DNA of 64,000 nt from Methylobacillus rhizosphaerae (lineage in GTDB: Bacteria > Pseudomonadota > Gammaproteobacteria > Burkholderiales > Methylophilaceae), in contig NZ_FZOA01000008.1 in assembly GCF_900187985.1 (NCBI RefSeq), positions 62,001-126,000 on the forward strand. The letters are read 5' to 3'. Below are positions 49,535 through 59,190 of the stretch, piece after piece; the stretch's first letter is position 1, and every line of letters begins with the position of its first letter. Below the pieces are notes generated by a model, which ran no database searches, was not told where the DNA came from, and worked only from the letters and a program-made list of their open reading frames with translations. Both the position numbers and the translations under genes were made by a program.

Positions 49535-51145
49535 ATGAAAATCGCGATTGCACAAATTAATGCAACAGCTGGTGATCTGAAGGGTAATTGCGCCAGGATA
49601 CTGGATTGTGCCCAGCGTGCTGTCGCTGAAGGGGCCTCTTTGTTGCTGAGTCCAGAGCTTGTCTTGTCTGGATATTCACCAGAGGACTTGCTGCTGCGCA
49701 GCGATTTTCACCAGGCGTGCGAACATGCCCTGCAGGAGCTGGCACTGGCATTGCCACTACAGCTGACCGTCATTGTCGGGCACCCCCACAGGCATCTGGG
49801 AATTTGCTATAACGCAGCATCGGTATTGCAGGATGGCAGGATTTGCCATACATACCACAAGGAGTTGCTGCCTAATCATAGTGTCTTTGATGAAATGCGT
49901 TATTTTGGCGAAGGTCATGAAGCACTGGTATTTGAGCACCAGGGGCACAAGATCGGTATCGTTATCTGCGCTGATATCTGGGGGCCGGAGCCGGCGCGTC
50001 GTGCGCGCGCTGCCGGGGCAGAATTACTGCTGGTACTGAATGCATCGCCATACCACCTCAACAAGCAGGAAGAGCGTTACGAGGTCGTACAGGATCGTAT
50101 CAAGGAAACCGGGTTGCCTGTGATCTATGCCAACCTGGTTGGCGGGCAGGATGAACTGGTGTTTGATGGTGCATCTTTCGTCATGAATGACGAAGGGGCA
50201 CTGGTTCAGCAGCTGCCTTGTTTCGAGGAAGCGCTTGGCATGGTTACGTTCAGTAATGGCGTGCCAGAGTTTGGTGACATCGTGGCAGTGCCTGAGATTG
50301 AAGCCACTGTGTATCAGGCTTTGAGCCTGGGGTTGCGCGATTATGTACTGAAGAATAATTTCCCGGGCGTCCTGCTGGGGTTGTCAGGTGGTATTGACTC
50401 AGCGCTGACGCTTGCCATTGCCGTGGATGCATTAGGCGCAGAGCGGGTACAGGCAGTGATGATGCCATCTGAGTTTACTGCATCCATCAGCCTTGAAGAC
50501 GCGCGCGCCATGGCAAATGGCCTGCATGTACGATATAGCGAGATGGCGATTGCGCCATTGTTTGAGGAATTCTGCGCGACATTGGCGCCTGAATTCCAGG
50601 GCAGGGCGTTTGATACTACGGAAGAAAACCTGCAAGCCAGGATTCGTGGTACTTTGCTGATGGCATTGTCCAATAAGTTCGGCAGCATTCTGCTGACCAC
50701 TGGTAACAAGAGCGAAACCGCAGTTGGCTATTCAACCTTGTACGGAGATATGGCGGGCGGATTTGCCTTGCTCAAGGATGTATCGAAGACGCTGGTGTAT
50801 CAACTGGCCAATTACCGTAATACTATCAGTGAGGTGATTCCACAGCGCATCATTACGCGACCGCCTTCCGCCGAGCTGAGGCATGAACAGACCGATCAGG
50901 ACAGCCTGCCGGATTACGCTGTGCTGGATGCCATTATGGAAGCGTATGTGGAACATGATTACAGTCATGCAGAAATCATCGAGCTTGGCTATGATGAGCT
51001 GGATGTGATGCGTGTGACCACCCTGATCGACAGGAATGAGTATAAGAGACGCCAGGCACCAGTTGGGGTAAGGGTTACCTCGCGTGGTTTTGGCAAGGAC
51101 AGGCGCTATCCATTGACGAACAAATTCGTGCGCAATGTTGAATAA
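49535..51145 (+). CDS. nadE: Glutamine-dependent NAD+ synthetase
   Basis: A 536-residue two-domain enzyme that amidates nicotinate adenine dinucleotide to NAD+. The N-terminal nitrilase-type glutaminase has the catalytic triad Glu41 (SPELVLSGY), Lys109 (TYHKELLPN) and Cys145 (VICADIWGPE). The synthetase domain has the PP-loop SGGIDS at 284-289. TGNKSETAVGYSTLYGDMAGG is also seen. It therefore uses glutamine as nitrogen donor, and the PII gene glnB follows 33 bp downstream. Confidence 0.97.
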   Translation: MKIAIAQINATAGDLKGNCARILDCAQRAVAEGASLLLSPELVLSGYSPEDLLLRSDFHQACEHALQELALALPLQLTVIVGHPHRHLGICYNAASVLQDGRICHTYHKELLPNHSVFDEMRYFGEGHEALVFEHQGHKIGIVICADIWGPEPARRARAAGAELLLVLNASPYHLNKQEERYEVVQDRIKETGLPVIYANLVGGQDELVFDGASFVMNDEGALVQQLPCFEEALGMVTFSNGVPEFGDIVAVPEIEATVYQALSLGLRDYVLKNNFPGVLLGLSGGIDSALTLAIAVDALGAERVQAVMMPSEFTASISLEDARAMANGLHVRYSEMAIAPLFEEFCATLAPEFQGRAFDTTEENLQARIRGTLLMALSNKFGSILLTTGNKSETAVGYSTLYGDMAGGFALLKDVSKTLVYQLANYRNTISEVIPQRIITRPPSAELRHEQTDQDSLPDYAVLDAIMEAYVEHDYSHAEIIELGYDELDVMRVTTLIDRNEYKRRQAPVGVRVTSRGFGKDRRYPLTNKFVRNVE

Positions 51146-51175
51146 TGCAGCAGGTTAATGATAGGAGAGGATTGA

Positions 51176-51517
<342 letters not shown>

Positions 51518-51538
51518 TTCGGCCCGGGAACATGCTGC

Positions 51539-51883
51539 ATGCCAGTGTTGTTGAAGACAATATTGTTGCTGGGTTTGTCCAATGTCTTCATGACATTTGC
51601 CTGGTATGCACATCTGAAAAACCTCAATGACAAACCTTGGTATATTGCGGCGTTCCTGAGCTGGGGAGTGGCACTGGCCGAGTATATGTTCCAGGTGCCG
51701 GCCAACCGGATTGGTTATACGGCGCTATCCCTGGCGCAGCTCAAGATATTGCAGGAAGTGATTTCACTGGTGGTGTTTCTGCCATTTGCCGTATTTTATA
51801 TGCAGCAACCCGTGAAGCTGGATTTTCTCTGGGCAGGATTGTGTCTTGTCGGGGCAGTCTATTTCATGTTCCGTGCAGCTTAA
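51539..51883 (+). CDS. DUF486 inner-membrane protein
   Basis: A 114-residue protein with four hydrophobic segments (LLKTILLLGLSNVFMTFAWY; WYIAAFLSWGVALAEYMF; LQEVISLVVFLPFAVFYM; LDFLWAGLCLVGAVYFMF), the DUF486 topology related to small drug/metabolite transporters. The conserved MTFAWYAHLKNLNDKPWYIAAFLSWG and QVPANRIGY are seen. Function is not established. It lies 21 bp after glnB. Confidence 0.88.
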   Translation: MPVLLKTILLLGLSNVFMTFAWYAHLKNLNDKPWYIAAFLSWGVALAEYMFQVPANRIGYTALSLAQLKILQEVISLVVFLPFAVFYMQQPVKLDFLWAGLCLVGAVYFMFRAA

Positions 51884-51899
51884 TTGATTGGAGATTAAT

Positions 51900-52280
51900 G
51901 TGGTCAAAATTAACCGTATGTTGCATACCGGCATCATCGTGGCAGATATCAAGCGCTCGCGGGATTTTTATGAAGGCCTGCTTGGATTGGTGCCGAGTGA
52001 TAAGCGGCCTCCGCTGAGTTTTGAAGGCGTCTGGTATGACATTGGCATCAACCAGCTGCATCTCATGGTCGTCCCTGATCCCTATGCGGATGCGGTGCTC
52101 CCTGCCCACGGCGGGCGCGATTATCATGTGGCCTTTTCCGTGGATGATGTCATGGAAATCAAGGCTGCATTTGATGGCGCAGGTGTGGAATACACCATGA
52201 GCATGTCAGGGCGGGCAGCCTTGTTCTGCCGGGACCCGGATGGTAATGCGCTGGAATTTTCTGCGGTCAAGATGGATTGA
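51900..52280 (+). CDS. VOC-superfamily (glyoxalase/bleomycin-resistance-like) protein
   Basis: A 126-residue protein with paired beta-alpha-beta-beta-beta modules. Candidate metal ligands are His in RMLHTGIIVADIKRSRDFYEG, a second His in NQLHLMVV, DYHVAFSV, and Glu in DPDGNALEFSAV. Specific reaction unknown; the sequence resembles methylmalonyl-CoA-epimerase- and glyoxalase-like members alike. The GTG at 51900 was chosen because TTGGAG sits 6 bp before it. A terminator follows. Confidence 0.82.
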   Translation: MVKINRMLHTGIIVADIKRSRDFYEGLLGLVPSDKRPPLSFEGVWYDIGINQLHLMVVPDPYADAVLPAHGGRDYHVAFSVDDVMEIKAAFDGAGVEYTMSMSGRAALFCRDPDGNALEFSAVKMD

Positions 52281-52331
52281 TGGTAGTAACCGTCATGCGC
52301 GGCACTTGATGCCCGCGATGGATTGTCGTTA

Positions 52332-52359
52332 AAAAAGCCCGATTGATATCGGGCTTTTT
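52332..52359. terminator. Bidirectional Rho-independent terminator
   Basis: A perfect hairpin AAAAAGCCCGAT-TGAT-ATCGGGCTTTTT between the convergent VOC and FTR1 genes. A-run and T-run flank it, so it can serve both directions. Confidence 0.95.
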
Positions 52360-52384
52360 GTTTGTGTCATGCGCCTGCAGATTG

Positions 52385-54313
52385 TTAGTGGTTTTCCTGC
52401 TTCCGGCTCACCAACATGCACGCCAGAATCAGGGCAATGGTAATGCCTTGCGCCGTCAGCGTTTGCACCGTAGGGTGAATGCCCAGTAACGGGACGCTGA
52501 TGAAATGGATGCGGTCGGCGGCAATGACGCCCGCCTCTTGCAATGCAGCAATGCCGTTGCCAGCGAAGATGACAGCCAGCAATGCCAGCAGGCCTGCTGT
52601 GGATGCAAAGAACTTGCCCAGAGGCAGGCGCACACTGTACTTGAGGATAGCCCAGGTCAGGATGGCAAGCAGTACGATAGCTGCCAGGATACCGGCAATC
52701 ACTGCGCCTTGGCCTTCTTCACCTGCCTGTACCCACAGGGCCTGATAGAAAAGAATGACTTCAAACAGTTCCCGATAGACCGCCAGGAATGAAACACCGG
52801 CAATTGCCCACCAGGTGCGCTTGTTCAGGGCTGTTGTCACATGTTCGCTGATGAATTGCTGCCAGGCATGTGCGTGAGATTTGCTGTGCAGCCAATATCC
52901 TACATACAGCAGCATGGCGGCTGCAATTAGTGCGGTAATGCCTTCGGTCATTTCCCGTCCAGCGCCGGAAATGGTCAGCAGGTAGCTTGCCACAAACCAG
53001 GTCGCGCCGCCGAGCACAACGGCAAAGAGCCAGCCCAGGTGGAAATAGGGCAGGGCATCACGCCTGCCGGTTTTATGAATGAAGGCGCTCAATGCAGCAA
53101 GAATGAGGATGGCTTCCAGGCCTTCGCGCAATAGAATCAGGAGGGAGCTGATGAACGCCGTGGCACCTGTCAGGCTGCCTGAATTGAGTTTCTCATCTGC
53201 TTCGTCCAGCAAGTCATTGATGTTGGCAATGTGCGCGGCAATATCTTCTGTACTGGCCTGCTTGGCAATGGCACTGCGCAGGTCCATCATCTGCCGCTCG
53301 ACGTCCAGACGCAGCGTCTTGTCGACATTATTGAGACTGTTTTCTACCAGCTCAAATCCTTCAAGATAGGCGCTGATTGCATGCTGGCGAGCACTGGCGT
53401 AATCACCCTGGCGATAGGATTCCAGTGTGGCAGCAAGTTTGCTGCGCGAAGTATCAAGTGGGTTGTTTGCTACCGACTTCAATGCTTGCGGTTGCGCCGT
53501 GAGGTAGGTTTGCACATCGGCAAGGCCTGCCTGCTCTGCTTCTGCCGGTGCCTGCATGACCAATTGCTTGAGGCTGCCAAGTGCTGCCTTGCCTTTGCCT
53601 TGTTGCCATAACTGTTCACCAGCCGATTTCTGTGCATCAGTAGCGCGCAGGGTGCTGACATAGAACGCCAGGCTCCAGCGGTCAGTCTCGGGTAGCGCAG
53701 CATAGGATTGCATCGGGGTGCCATTCACGCCCAGCGTGATGGTGTTGTAGAGCCCGTAGATGCTGCGCATGCGCATGCGATCCTGGTCATGGAAATTGCT
53801 GGGTTCCGGCTCCAGGCCCTTGGCGAGAGGGCCATCGCCATGGCCTGTTGCGCCATGGCAGGCAGCACAGGTTTCACCAAACAGGCGGGCACCACGGTTG
53901 AGGTCGGGAATATCCTTGGGAGCCACCGTCAGGTTGTATGCCTGAATCACGGCCAGGCGCAAATCATTGGCAGTGGCAGACACTGCATTGCCATCTGCCT
54001 TGGAGATAATCTGCTGCCGCAGCTGCTCTGCTTGGGCCAGTAGTGTGTCATGTTTGGGGCCGGCCGGCAGTTCCGCAAGCAGGGTGGCGGACTGTGTCGC
54101 AAATTCAAGCTGCTCCTCGTATTCCTCAGGGTTGAGGACTTCACCATTCTGTACAAATTCAGGGTAGTCGACACTGACATAATCCAGCATGTGTACGGCA
54201 GTTTGTGCTTTTTCTTCATCCGTAACAGCAAAAGCAGGCTGGAAACTGCATAACCATATAAAACTACCCAGCGCAATCAAGCGCGCGGGATTAAGCAGCG
54301 TGGTGAGTGTCAT
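52385..54313 (-). CDS. FTR1-family iron permease fused to a periplasmic cytochrome c domain
   Basis: A 642-residue protein. It has a signal/anchor (LIALGSFIWLCSFQPAFAV), a mono-haem cytochrome c domain with Cys149-Ala-Ala-Cys152-His153 (about 138-225), an EfeO/imelysin-like helical region (SAYLEGFELVENSLNNVD), and a seven-helix FTR1 permease with two iron-binding motifs, Arg-Glu-Gly-Leu-Glu (396-400) and Arg-Glu-Leu-Phe-Glu (514-518). This suggests ferrous iron is oxidised by the attached haem domain during import. Start ATG 54313; TTG three codons upstream is possible. A stretch with ATGCAAATGCAATT before the gene could be a weak Fur site. Confidence 0.92.
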   Translation of the reverse strand: MTLTTLLNPARLIALGSFIWLCSFQPAFAVTDEEKAQTAVHMLDYVSVDYPEFVQNGEVLNPEEYEEQLEFATQSATLLAELPAGPKHDTLLAQAEQLRQQIISKADGNAVSATANDLRLAVIQAYNLTVAPKDIPDLNRGARLFGETCAACHGATGHGDGPLAKGLEPEPSNFHDQDRMRMRSIYGLYNTITLGVNGTPMQSYAALPETDRWSLAFYVSTLRATDAQKSAGEQLWQQGKGKAALGSLKQLVMQAPAEAEQAGLADVQTYLTAQPQALKSVANNPLDTSRSKLAATLESYRQGDYASARQHAISAYLEGFELVENSLNNVDKTLRLDVERQMMDLRSAIAKQASTEDIAAHIANINDLLDEADEKLNSGSLTGATAFISSLLILLREGLEAILILAALSAFIHKTGRRDALPYFHLGWLFAVVLGGATWFVASYLLTISGAGREMTEGITALIAAAMLLYVGYWLHSKSHAHAWQQFISEHVTTALNKRTWWAIAGVSFLAVYRELFEVILFYQALWVQAGEEGQGAVIAGILAAIVLLAILTWAILKYSVRLPLGKFFASTAGLLALLAVIFAGNGIAALQEAGVIAADRIHFISVPLLGIHPTVQTLTAQGITIALILACMLVSRKQENH

Positions 54314-54357
54314 GAGTGTCAAACCCTAATGAAATGCAAATGCAATTGGTCATTCTA

Positions 54358-56118
54358 TCAATTTGTAGCAAGCCAGTCCTGCCGTAATGTGCGTTGCTCC
54401 GGTTTTTGTTTCTCACTGATGGCAAGGCGGTAATGTGCCAGCGCATGCTTCCTGGGGAAAATATCTGTGCTCAACAGTTCATCACGCCGGAAGAAATGCA
54501 GGTGCAGTTGCTTGCGGTGGCGTTTCAGCTGCTGTTTCAGGCTTTTTGCGCTGGCCTTCAGGTGGTCGTGGGCAATGATGACATCCCCTGCAGCCAGTCC
54601 AGCCTGTTCCGCTGCGCCATTGCTGAAAACATGCGTGATACGGGTCTCGTCATTTGCCAGCTGCAATCCAAGGTGTTCGCGCAATAAGTCGGCATCATTG
54701 ATTTTATCGGCTGTGAAGATGATACCGAACCTGGACAGGAGTTTCTCAAGTGGCGGGTCTTCACAACCCTGCACACAATCGCGGAACAGGCTGGCCAGTT
54801 TCTCGCCACATACTTCTGCAATCAATGCCTGCATGCTGCCCTCGTTGACCAGTTGCTCATGGTTACGATAGCGTTGCCACAAGGTGCGCATGACGTCATC
54901 CAGCGAGCGCTGCTTGAGGCGCAGGCTGAGATCCATAGCCAATGCCACCAGGGAACCTTTGAGGTAATAGCTGATCTGGCTGTTGGGCGTGTTTTCGTCT
55001 GGTTTGTACAGCTTGACCCAGGCATCAAAACTGGATTCCTCCAGGGCCTGTATCCTGCGGCCAGGCGTGCGCAGGAAGCGGTTGATATCCTTGCTCAATG
55101 CAGCAAGATATTCCGACTCTGTCATCAAGCCACTGCGTACAAGCGCCAGCGTATCGTAATAGGCAGTAAAGCCTTCGAAAACCCAGAGCAGGCGGGTATA
55201 CGCCTCACGGCTCAGGTCAGGCTTGGCGAATGCAACAGGGCGGATGCGCTTGACATGCCAGGCATGGAAATATTCATGGCTGCACAGGCCGAGGAAATCC
55301 TGGTACAGCGATGGATCGTGTTCTTCGTGCTTGACGGGCAACCAGCTGCGCGGACAGATCAGGCTGGTTGAATCGCAATGCTCCAGGCCACCATATTGGT
55401 TGTCCGCAGCAGCATACAGCAGGAAATCGTAGCGTTGGAACGGAGCATCACCAAAAAAGCGGATGTGATGCTCGCAGATTTTCTTGAGATCGCGGCTGAT
55501 GGCCTTGAGGTCAGCCTGGTGCTTGCCGGAAATGACCAGGCGATGGGGAATGCCCATGGCCTTGAACTCGGCGATGGCCAGTGTGCCGATTTCCACCGGA
55601 TAATCAATCAGGGCCTGATAATGTGCTGCTTCGTACAGCCCGAAGCCTTGTTTATCAGTCTTGCGTCCGGGCAATGTCGTGGCAACCTGCCAGTCGGCAT
55701 ATGTTTTGCCGGCTGGATGATGAATCGTCACACTGCAGGAAGACTCCTCCTGCCCGGTCACCTGCAGGAAGACACTGCTGCCATTGAAATAGGCGCGTGC
55801 ATGGTCAAGATAGGCTGTGCGTACCGACAGATCGTAGGCATATACCTGATAATGAATGGTAAGCGGCGACGTGCATGGTCCAGCCTGCCAGCTACTCTTG
55901 TCGATCTTTTCCAGCTTGATGGCCTTGCCATTGCTGGTGGCGCGGATACTGACGATATGGCGGGCAAAATCCCGCACCAGGTAGCTGCCGGGAAGCCAGG
56001 CTGGCAATGACACTCGCTGTCCTTCGACAGCAGGGTGGGCAATGTGGCATTCCAGCTCGAACAAGTGTGTTTCAGGTGTGTTGAAACGTACATCATAGTG
56101 GATGTTATGTGGCTTCAT
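54358..56118 (-). CDS. M61-family aminopeptidase with PDZ domain
   Basis: A 586-residue soluble metallopeptidase of the glycyl aminopeptidase (M61) family. The zinc site is His281-Glu-Tyr-Phe-His285 (LCSHEYFHAWHVKRIRP) with the downstream Glu in WVFEGFTAYYDTLAL. It has an N-terminal beta domain (LPAWLPGSYLVRDFARHIVSI) and a C-terminal PDZ module (about 480-560; FSNGAAEQAGLAAGDVIIAHD). No signal peptide is evident. M61 enzymes cleave N-terminal glycine, alanine or acidic residues. The iron permease gene follows 44 bp downstream. Confidence 0.93.
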   Translation of the reverse strand: MKPHNIHYDVRFNTPETHLFELECHIAHPAVEGQRVSLPAWLPGSYLVRDFARHIVSIRATSNGKAIKLEKIDKSSWQAGPCTSPLTIHYQVYAYDLSVRTAYLDHARAYFNGSSVFLQVTGQEESSCSVTIHHPAGKTYADWQVATTLPGRKTDKQGFGLYEAAHYQALIDYPVEIGTLAIAEFKAMGIPHRLVISGKHQADLKAISRDLKKICEHHIRFFGDAPFQRYDFLLYAAADNQYGGLEHCDSTSLICPRSWLPVKHEEHDPSLYQDFLGLCSHEYFHAWHVKRIRPVAFAKPDLSREAYTRLLWVFEGFTAYYDTLALVRSGLMTESEYLAALSKDINRFLRTPGRRIQALEESSFDAWVKLYKPDENTPNSQISYYLKGSLVALAMDLSLRLKQRSLDDVMRTLWQRYRNHEQLVNEGSMQALIAEVCGEKLASLFRDCVQGCEDPPLEKLLSRFGIIFTADKINDADLLREHLGLQLANDETRITHVFSNGAAEQAGLAAGDVIIAHDHLKASAKSLKQQLKRHRKQLHLHFFRRDELLSTDIFPRKHALAHYRLAISEKQKPEQRTLRQDWLATN

Positions 56119-56156
56119 TGGCAGCTCAGGTGTTTGTGTCTATCAGTCTCAATATG

Positions 56157-56188
56157 AAAAAAGCCCGCCATCGTACATAGGGCGGGCT
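56157..56188 (-). terminator. Rho-independent terminator after ppiC-type gene
   Basis: Read on the minus strand, AGCCCGCC and GGCGGGCT arms pair over a loop of about 11 nt, followed by a T-run. It ends the yciB-yciI-bolA-ppiC transcript. Confidence 0.9.
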
Positions 56189-56203
56189 GTATATCCATCA
56201 GGA

Positions 56204-57019
56204 TTATTTGGCGCCGGTAGCGCCAGGAGTCTCGATCTTGGCCTTGCTGCGCAGGTCAGTCAGGAGTTTTTCCAGGTTGCGCTGCTGCACTTGCTTCTGC
56301 AGGCCATCCTTGACTTCTTCATAAGATGGAGGCTGGCTTGTGCGGGTATCTTCCAGTTTGATGACATGCCATCCGAACTGGGTTTGCACCGGGGCGGCAG
56401 TGTACTTGCCTTTTTGCAGTTTGACTGCCGCATCACTGAAAGGCTTGACCATGCCAGCAGGAGAGAACCAGCCCAGCTCGCCGCCTTTTTCCTGGGAGCC
56501 CGGATCCTTGGATTTTTCCTTGGCCAACTTGGCAAAATCTGCACCCTTGTTCAACTGCGCAATGATGTCCTTGGCTTCAGCTTCTGTCGCCACCAGGATA
56601 TGACGGGCACTGTATTCCTTGTCACCCAGCTCCTGTTTGTACGCCTCATAGGCCAGTTTGGTATCAGCTTCGCTGGCAGGGTGCTTCTTCATGTAATCCT
56701 GCAGGAAGGCATTGACCAGCAGTTCACGACGGGACAATTCCTCACGTGCAATGAAATCAGGCTGTTTGTCCAGGCCGATACGTTGTGCTTCCTGGAAAAC
56801 CAGTTCGCTATCAATCAGCTTGTTTACAATCACGCTTTTGACATTGTCATCAATAGGCTGGCCGCGGTTTGAGGCTTCCTTGGCAATCAGGTCGTAGAGG
56901 GATTGCTTGATGGGCTTGCCATTGACAGTGGCAACGCCGTTATTGCTGCCAGCAGCAAACGCTGGTTGCAGAACACCAAAGGCAACCGTGGCAATCAGGG
57001 CGCTGGTGGTAAGTTTCAT
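56204..57019 (-). CDS. Periplasmic parvulin-type peptidyl-prolyl isomerase (PpiC/SurA-like)
   Basis: A 271-residue exported foldase with a signal peptide (LTTSALIATVAFGVLQPAFAA), an N-terminal SurA-like helical region (about 30-120; INKLIDSE-type VNKLIDSELVFQEAQRIG), a parvulin domain (about 133-230; YSARHILVATEAEAKDIIAQL; KGGELGWFSPAGMVKPF; PVQTQFGWHVIKLED), and a basic C-terminus. It helps outer-membrane and periplasmic protein folding. It lies downstream of bolA, the usual betaproteobacterial order. Confidence 0.94.
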   Translation of the reverse strand: MKLTTSALIATVAFGVLQPAFAAGSNNGVATVNGKPIKQSLYDLIAKEASNRGQPIDDNVKSVIVNKLIDSELVFQEAQRIGLDKQPDFIAREELSRRELLVNAFLQDYMKKHPASEADTKLAYEAYKQELGDKEYSARHILVATEAEAKDIIAQLNKGADFAKLAKEKSKDPGSQEKGGELGWFSPAGMVKPFSDAAVKLQKGKYTAAPVQTQFGWHVIKLEDTRTSQPPSYEEVKDGLQKQVQQRNLEKLLTDLRSKAKIETPGATGAK

Positions 57020-57076
57020 GAGGATTCCTTAGTAGTTTTGTTGAAATGGATATGCATAAAACATGCACCGGGCGAC

Positions 57077-57355
57077 TCAGCCAATGGTGGCAGAGCGACG
57101 TTCATCTGCGGCAAAAGCCTGGATGCTCAGTGCGTGTATCCTCCCCGGGATAAGATCGCCCAGCAGGGCGTATACCTGACGATGGCGTATGATCTGCGAC
57201 TTACCTTCAAACTGCGCACTGGTGATGGTCAGGAAGAAATGACCGCCCCCGTTATTGCCTGCGTGCCCCTGGTGCTGTGCACTGTCATCGCGGATCAGCA
57301 CTTCGGTGGGGTTCAGAGTGGCAAGTCTTTGGCGGATTTCCTCGGTCAGCGTCAT
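57077..57355 (-). CDS. BolA-family protein
   Basis: A 92-residue BolA-type protein. The class signature HQGHAGNNGGGHFFLTITSAQFEGKS (broken at the Gly run) and RHRQVYALLGDLI, then RIHALSIQAF, match. BolA proteins bind monothiol glutaredoxin with an Fe-S cluster, using the conserved His near the C-terminal helix (IHALS). The ATG at 57355 is preferred to a TTG three codons upstream. It is 13 bp after yciI. Confidence 0.93.
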   Translation of the reverse strand: MTLTEEIRQRLATLNPTEVLIRDDSAQHQGHAGNNGGGHFFLTITSAQFEGKSQIIRHRQVYALLGDLIPGRIHALSIQAFAADERRSATIG

Positions 57356-57368
57356 ATTATTCAAATGG

Positions 57369-57671
57369 TCAGGCTGGTAATGATTTGCGAAAAGGTTTGA
57401 CTGTGACAGCAGAATACACGCCGGCGTTCACAAATGGATCATCATTGGCCCATATCCGGGCATTTTCCAGGCTGTCAAATTCGACGATGATCAGGCTGCC
57501 GGTAAACCCTGCAGCGCCGGGATCATTGCTGTCTATGGCCGGGAACGGGCCTGCAAGCAGCAGACGGCCTTCATTCTGCAGGGCCTGCAGGCGTTCCAGG
57601 TGTGCCGGCCGGGCTGCCAGGCGCTTTTCCAGGCTGTCTGGATTCTCTTCGGCAATGATGGCGTACCACAT
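57369..57671 (-). CDS. YciI-family protein
   Basis: A 100-residue ferredoxin-like-fold protein beginning [25 protein letters not shown] and containing [11 protein letters not shown] and [22 protein letters not shown] with the conserved His/Asp pair of YciI. The reaction in this branch is unknown; the family includes a dehydrochlorinase-like domain. It overlaps the yciB stop by 1 bp (TAATG), so translational coupling is likely. Confidence 0.93.
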   Translation of the reverse strand: MWYAIIAEENPDSLEKRLAARPAHLERLQALQNEGRLLLAGPFPAIDSNDPGAAGFTGSLIIVEFDSLENARIWANDDPFVNAGVYSAVTVKPFRKSLPA

Positions 57672-58210
57672 TATTGTTTATCCTGTTCGATGATATGTTT
57701 GTTCAGCAGCAGGCTTTGCCCAATCACGAAGACCAGCATCAGCCCCATGGTGCCGAACAGTTTGAAATCCACCCAGATCTCGGTGGAATAATTGAATGCA
57801 ACATATAGATTAAGAAATCCCAGCATCAGGAAAAATACGGCCCAGGCCAGGTTGAGACGGGTCCAGACCGGGTCAGGCATGGCAATCTGTTTTTCCATCA
57901 ACTTGCGGATCAGGTTGCGGCCAAACAGCCATTGGCTGCCAAGCAGGCCGGCCGTAAACAACCAGTAAAGGATCGTGGGTTTCCACTTGATGAAGCTTTC
58001 ATCATGCAGCCAGAGTGTAGCGCCACCAAAGACCACGATAATGGCCCCGCTCATGATCAGTGTGGCTTCCACCTTGCCAGTCCTGAGCTTGGCCCAGATG
58101 ATCTGGATAATGGTGGCAGCAATGGCAACCGCAGTGGCAACATAGATGCCAAAGAGCTTGAAGGCAATGAAAAACAGGATAACGGGAAATAAGTCGTAGA
58201 GAAACTTCAT
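57671..58210 (-). CDS. yciB: YciB/IspZ inner-membrane protein (septation protein A)
   Basis: A 179-residue membrane protein with five predicted helices and family motifs [63 protein letters not shown] and [20 protein letters not shown]. It is implicated in envelope integrity and septation. First gene of the yciB-yciI-bolA-ppiC operon, divergent from the PHP gene. Confidence 0.95.
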   Translation of the reverse strand: MKFLYDLFPVILFFIAFKLFGIYVATAVAIAATIIQIIWAKLRTGKVEATLIMSGAIIVVFGGATLWLHDESFIKWKPTILYWLFTAGLLGSQWLFGRNLIRKLMEKQIAMPDPVWTRLNLAWAVFFLMLGFLNLYVAFNYSTEIWVDFKLFGTMGLMLVFVIGQSLLLNKHIIEQDKQ

Positions 58211-58323
58211 GTGTTATTTGCAGGATGATGCATGCCGGGCTGCATCTATCATAATTTTAAGTTGATGCAGTATTTTGCTATGATTCGACAAGACTAACAA
58301 GCCGTACCGCCAAACCCTTCTTT

Positions 58324-59178
58324 ATGCCCTCCCTTATTGACCTGCATTGTCACTCCACTGTCTCCGATGGATTGCTGACACCAGAAGCACTGGTACAGCA
58401 TGCGGCTGCGCACGGTGTGAAGATGCTGGCACTGACGGATCATGATGATACAGCGGGTCTGGATGTGGCCCGGAAAGTGGCTGCGGCACATGATATGCAG
58501 TTCATCAATGGTGTGGAGGTTTCAGTCACCTGGCGCCGACGTACCATCCATGTCGTGGGTTTGCATGTGAATCCGGAATACCTTCCCTTACGCAATGGGC
58601 TTGAAACTATCCGCGCTGGACGCCATATGCGCGCCGAGAGCATTGCTGCCAGCCTTGATAAATTCGGTATCACCGGCAGCCTGGAAGGTGCGTATGCACA
58701 TGCAAAACAAGGCATTATCAGCCGTGCACATTTTGCTCGCTACCTGATCGAGCAAGGTTATGCTTCTAATATGAAAAGTATATTCAAGCGTTTTCTGGTC
58801 AAGGGCAAGCCGGGTTATTTTGAACATCACTGGGCCACACTGGAAGAAGTCGTCAGTTGGATCAATGGTAGTGGCGGGGTGGCGGTGCTCGCGCATCCCG
58901 GACGGTATGACATCGGGCGCACCAATATGCTGTTGCTGCTGGAGGAATTCCGCCAGCTGGGCGGAGCTGCTATTGAGGTGGTAACAGGCAGTCATACGCC
59001 AGATCAGTATCAGGAATATGCACGCCTGGCGCATATGTTTGGCCTGAAGGCATCCATGGGGTCTGATTATCACGGCCCTGGTCATGGCTATATGGAAATG
59101 GGCCGGCTCCCAGATTTGCCGCGCGGTTGTGAGCCGGTGTGGCTGGATTGGCCGGAATTAGAGTTACTCAATAATTAA
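58324..59178 (+). CDS. PHP-domain phosphoesterase (RNase AM/YciV-like)
   Basis: A 284-residue metal-dependent phosphoesterase. PHP motifs: LIDLHCHSTVSDG (His8, His10), LALTDHDDTAGL, FINGVEVSVTW, the ISRAHFARYLIEQGY insertion, VLAHPGRYDI, and MGSDYHGPG. The YciV type removes 5' nucleotides from RNA (5S rRNA maturation) and hydrolyses 3',5'-nucleoside bisphosphates. It precedes the YrdC-type gene by 12 bp, as in many proteobacteria. Confidence 0.94.
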   Translation: MPSLIDLHCHSTVSDGLLTPEALVQHAAAHGVKMLALTDHDDTAGLDVARKVAAAHDMQFINGVEVSVTWRRRTIHVVGLHVNPEYLPLRNGLETIRAGRHMRAESIAASLDKFGITGSLEGAYAHAKQGIISRAHFARYLIEQGYASNMKSIFKRFLVKGKPGYFEHHWATLEEVVSWINGSGGVAVLAHPGRYDIGRTNMLLLLEEFRQLGGAAIEVVTGSHTPDQYQEYARLAHMFGLKASMGSDYHGPGHGYMEMGRLPDLPRGCEPVWLDWPELELLNN

Positions 59179-59190
59179 GGTAGAGTCAAT

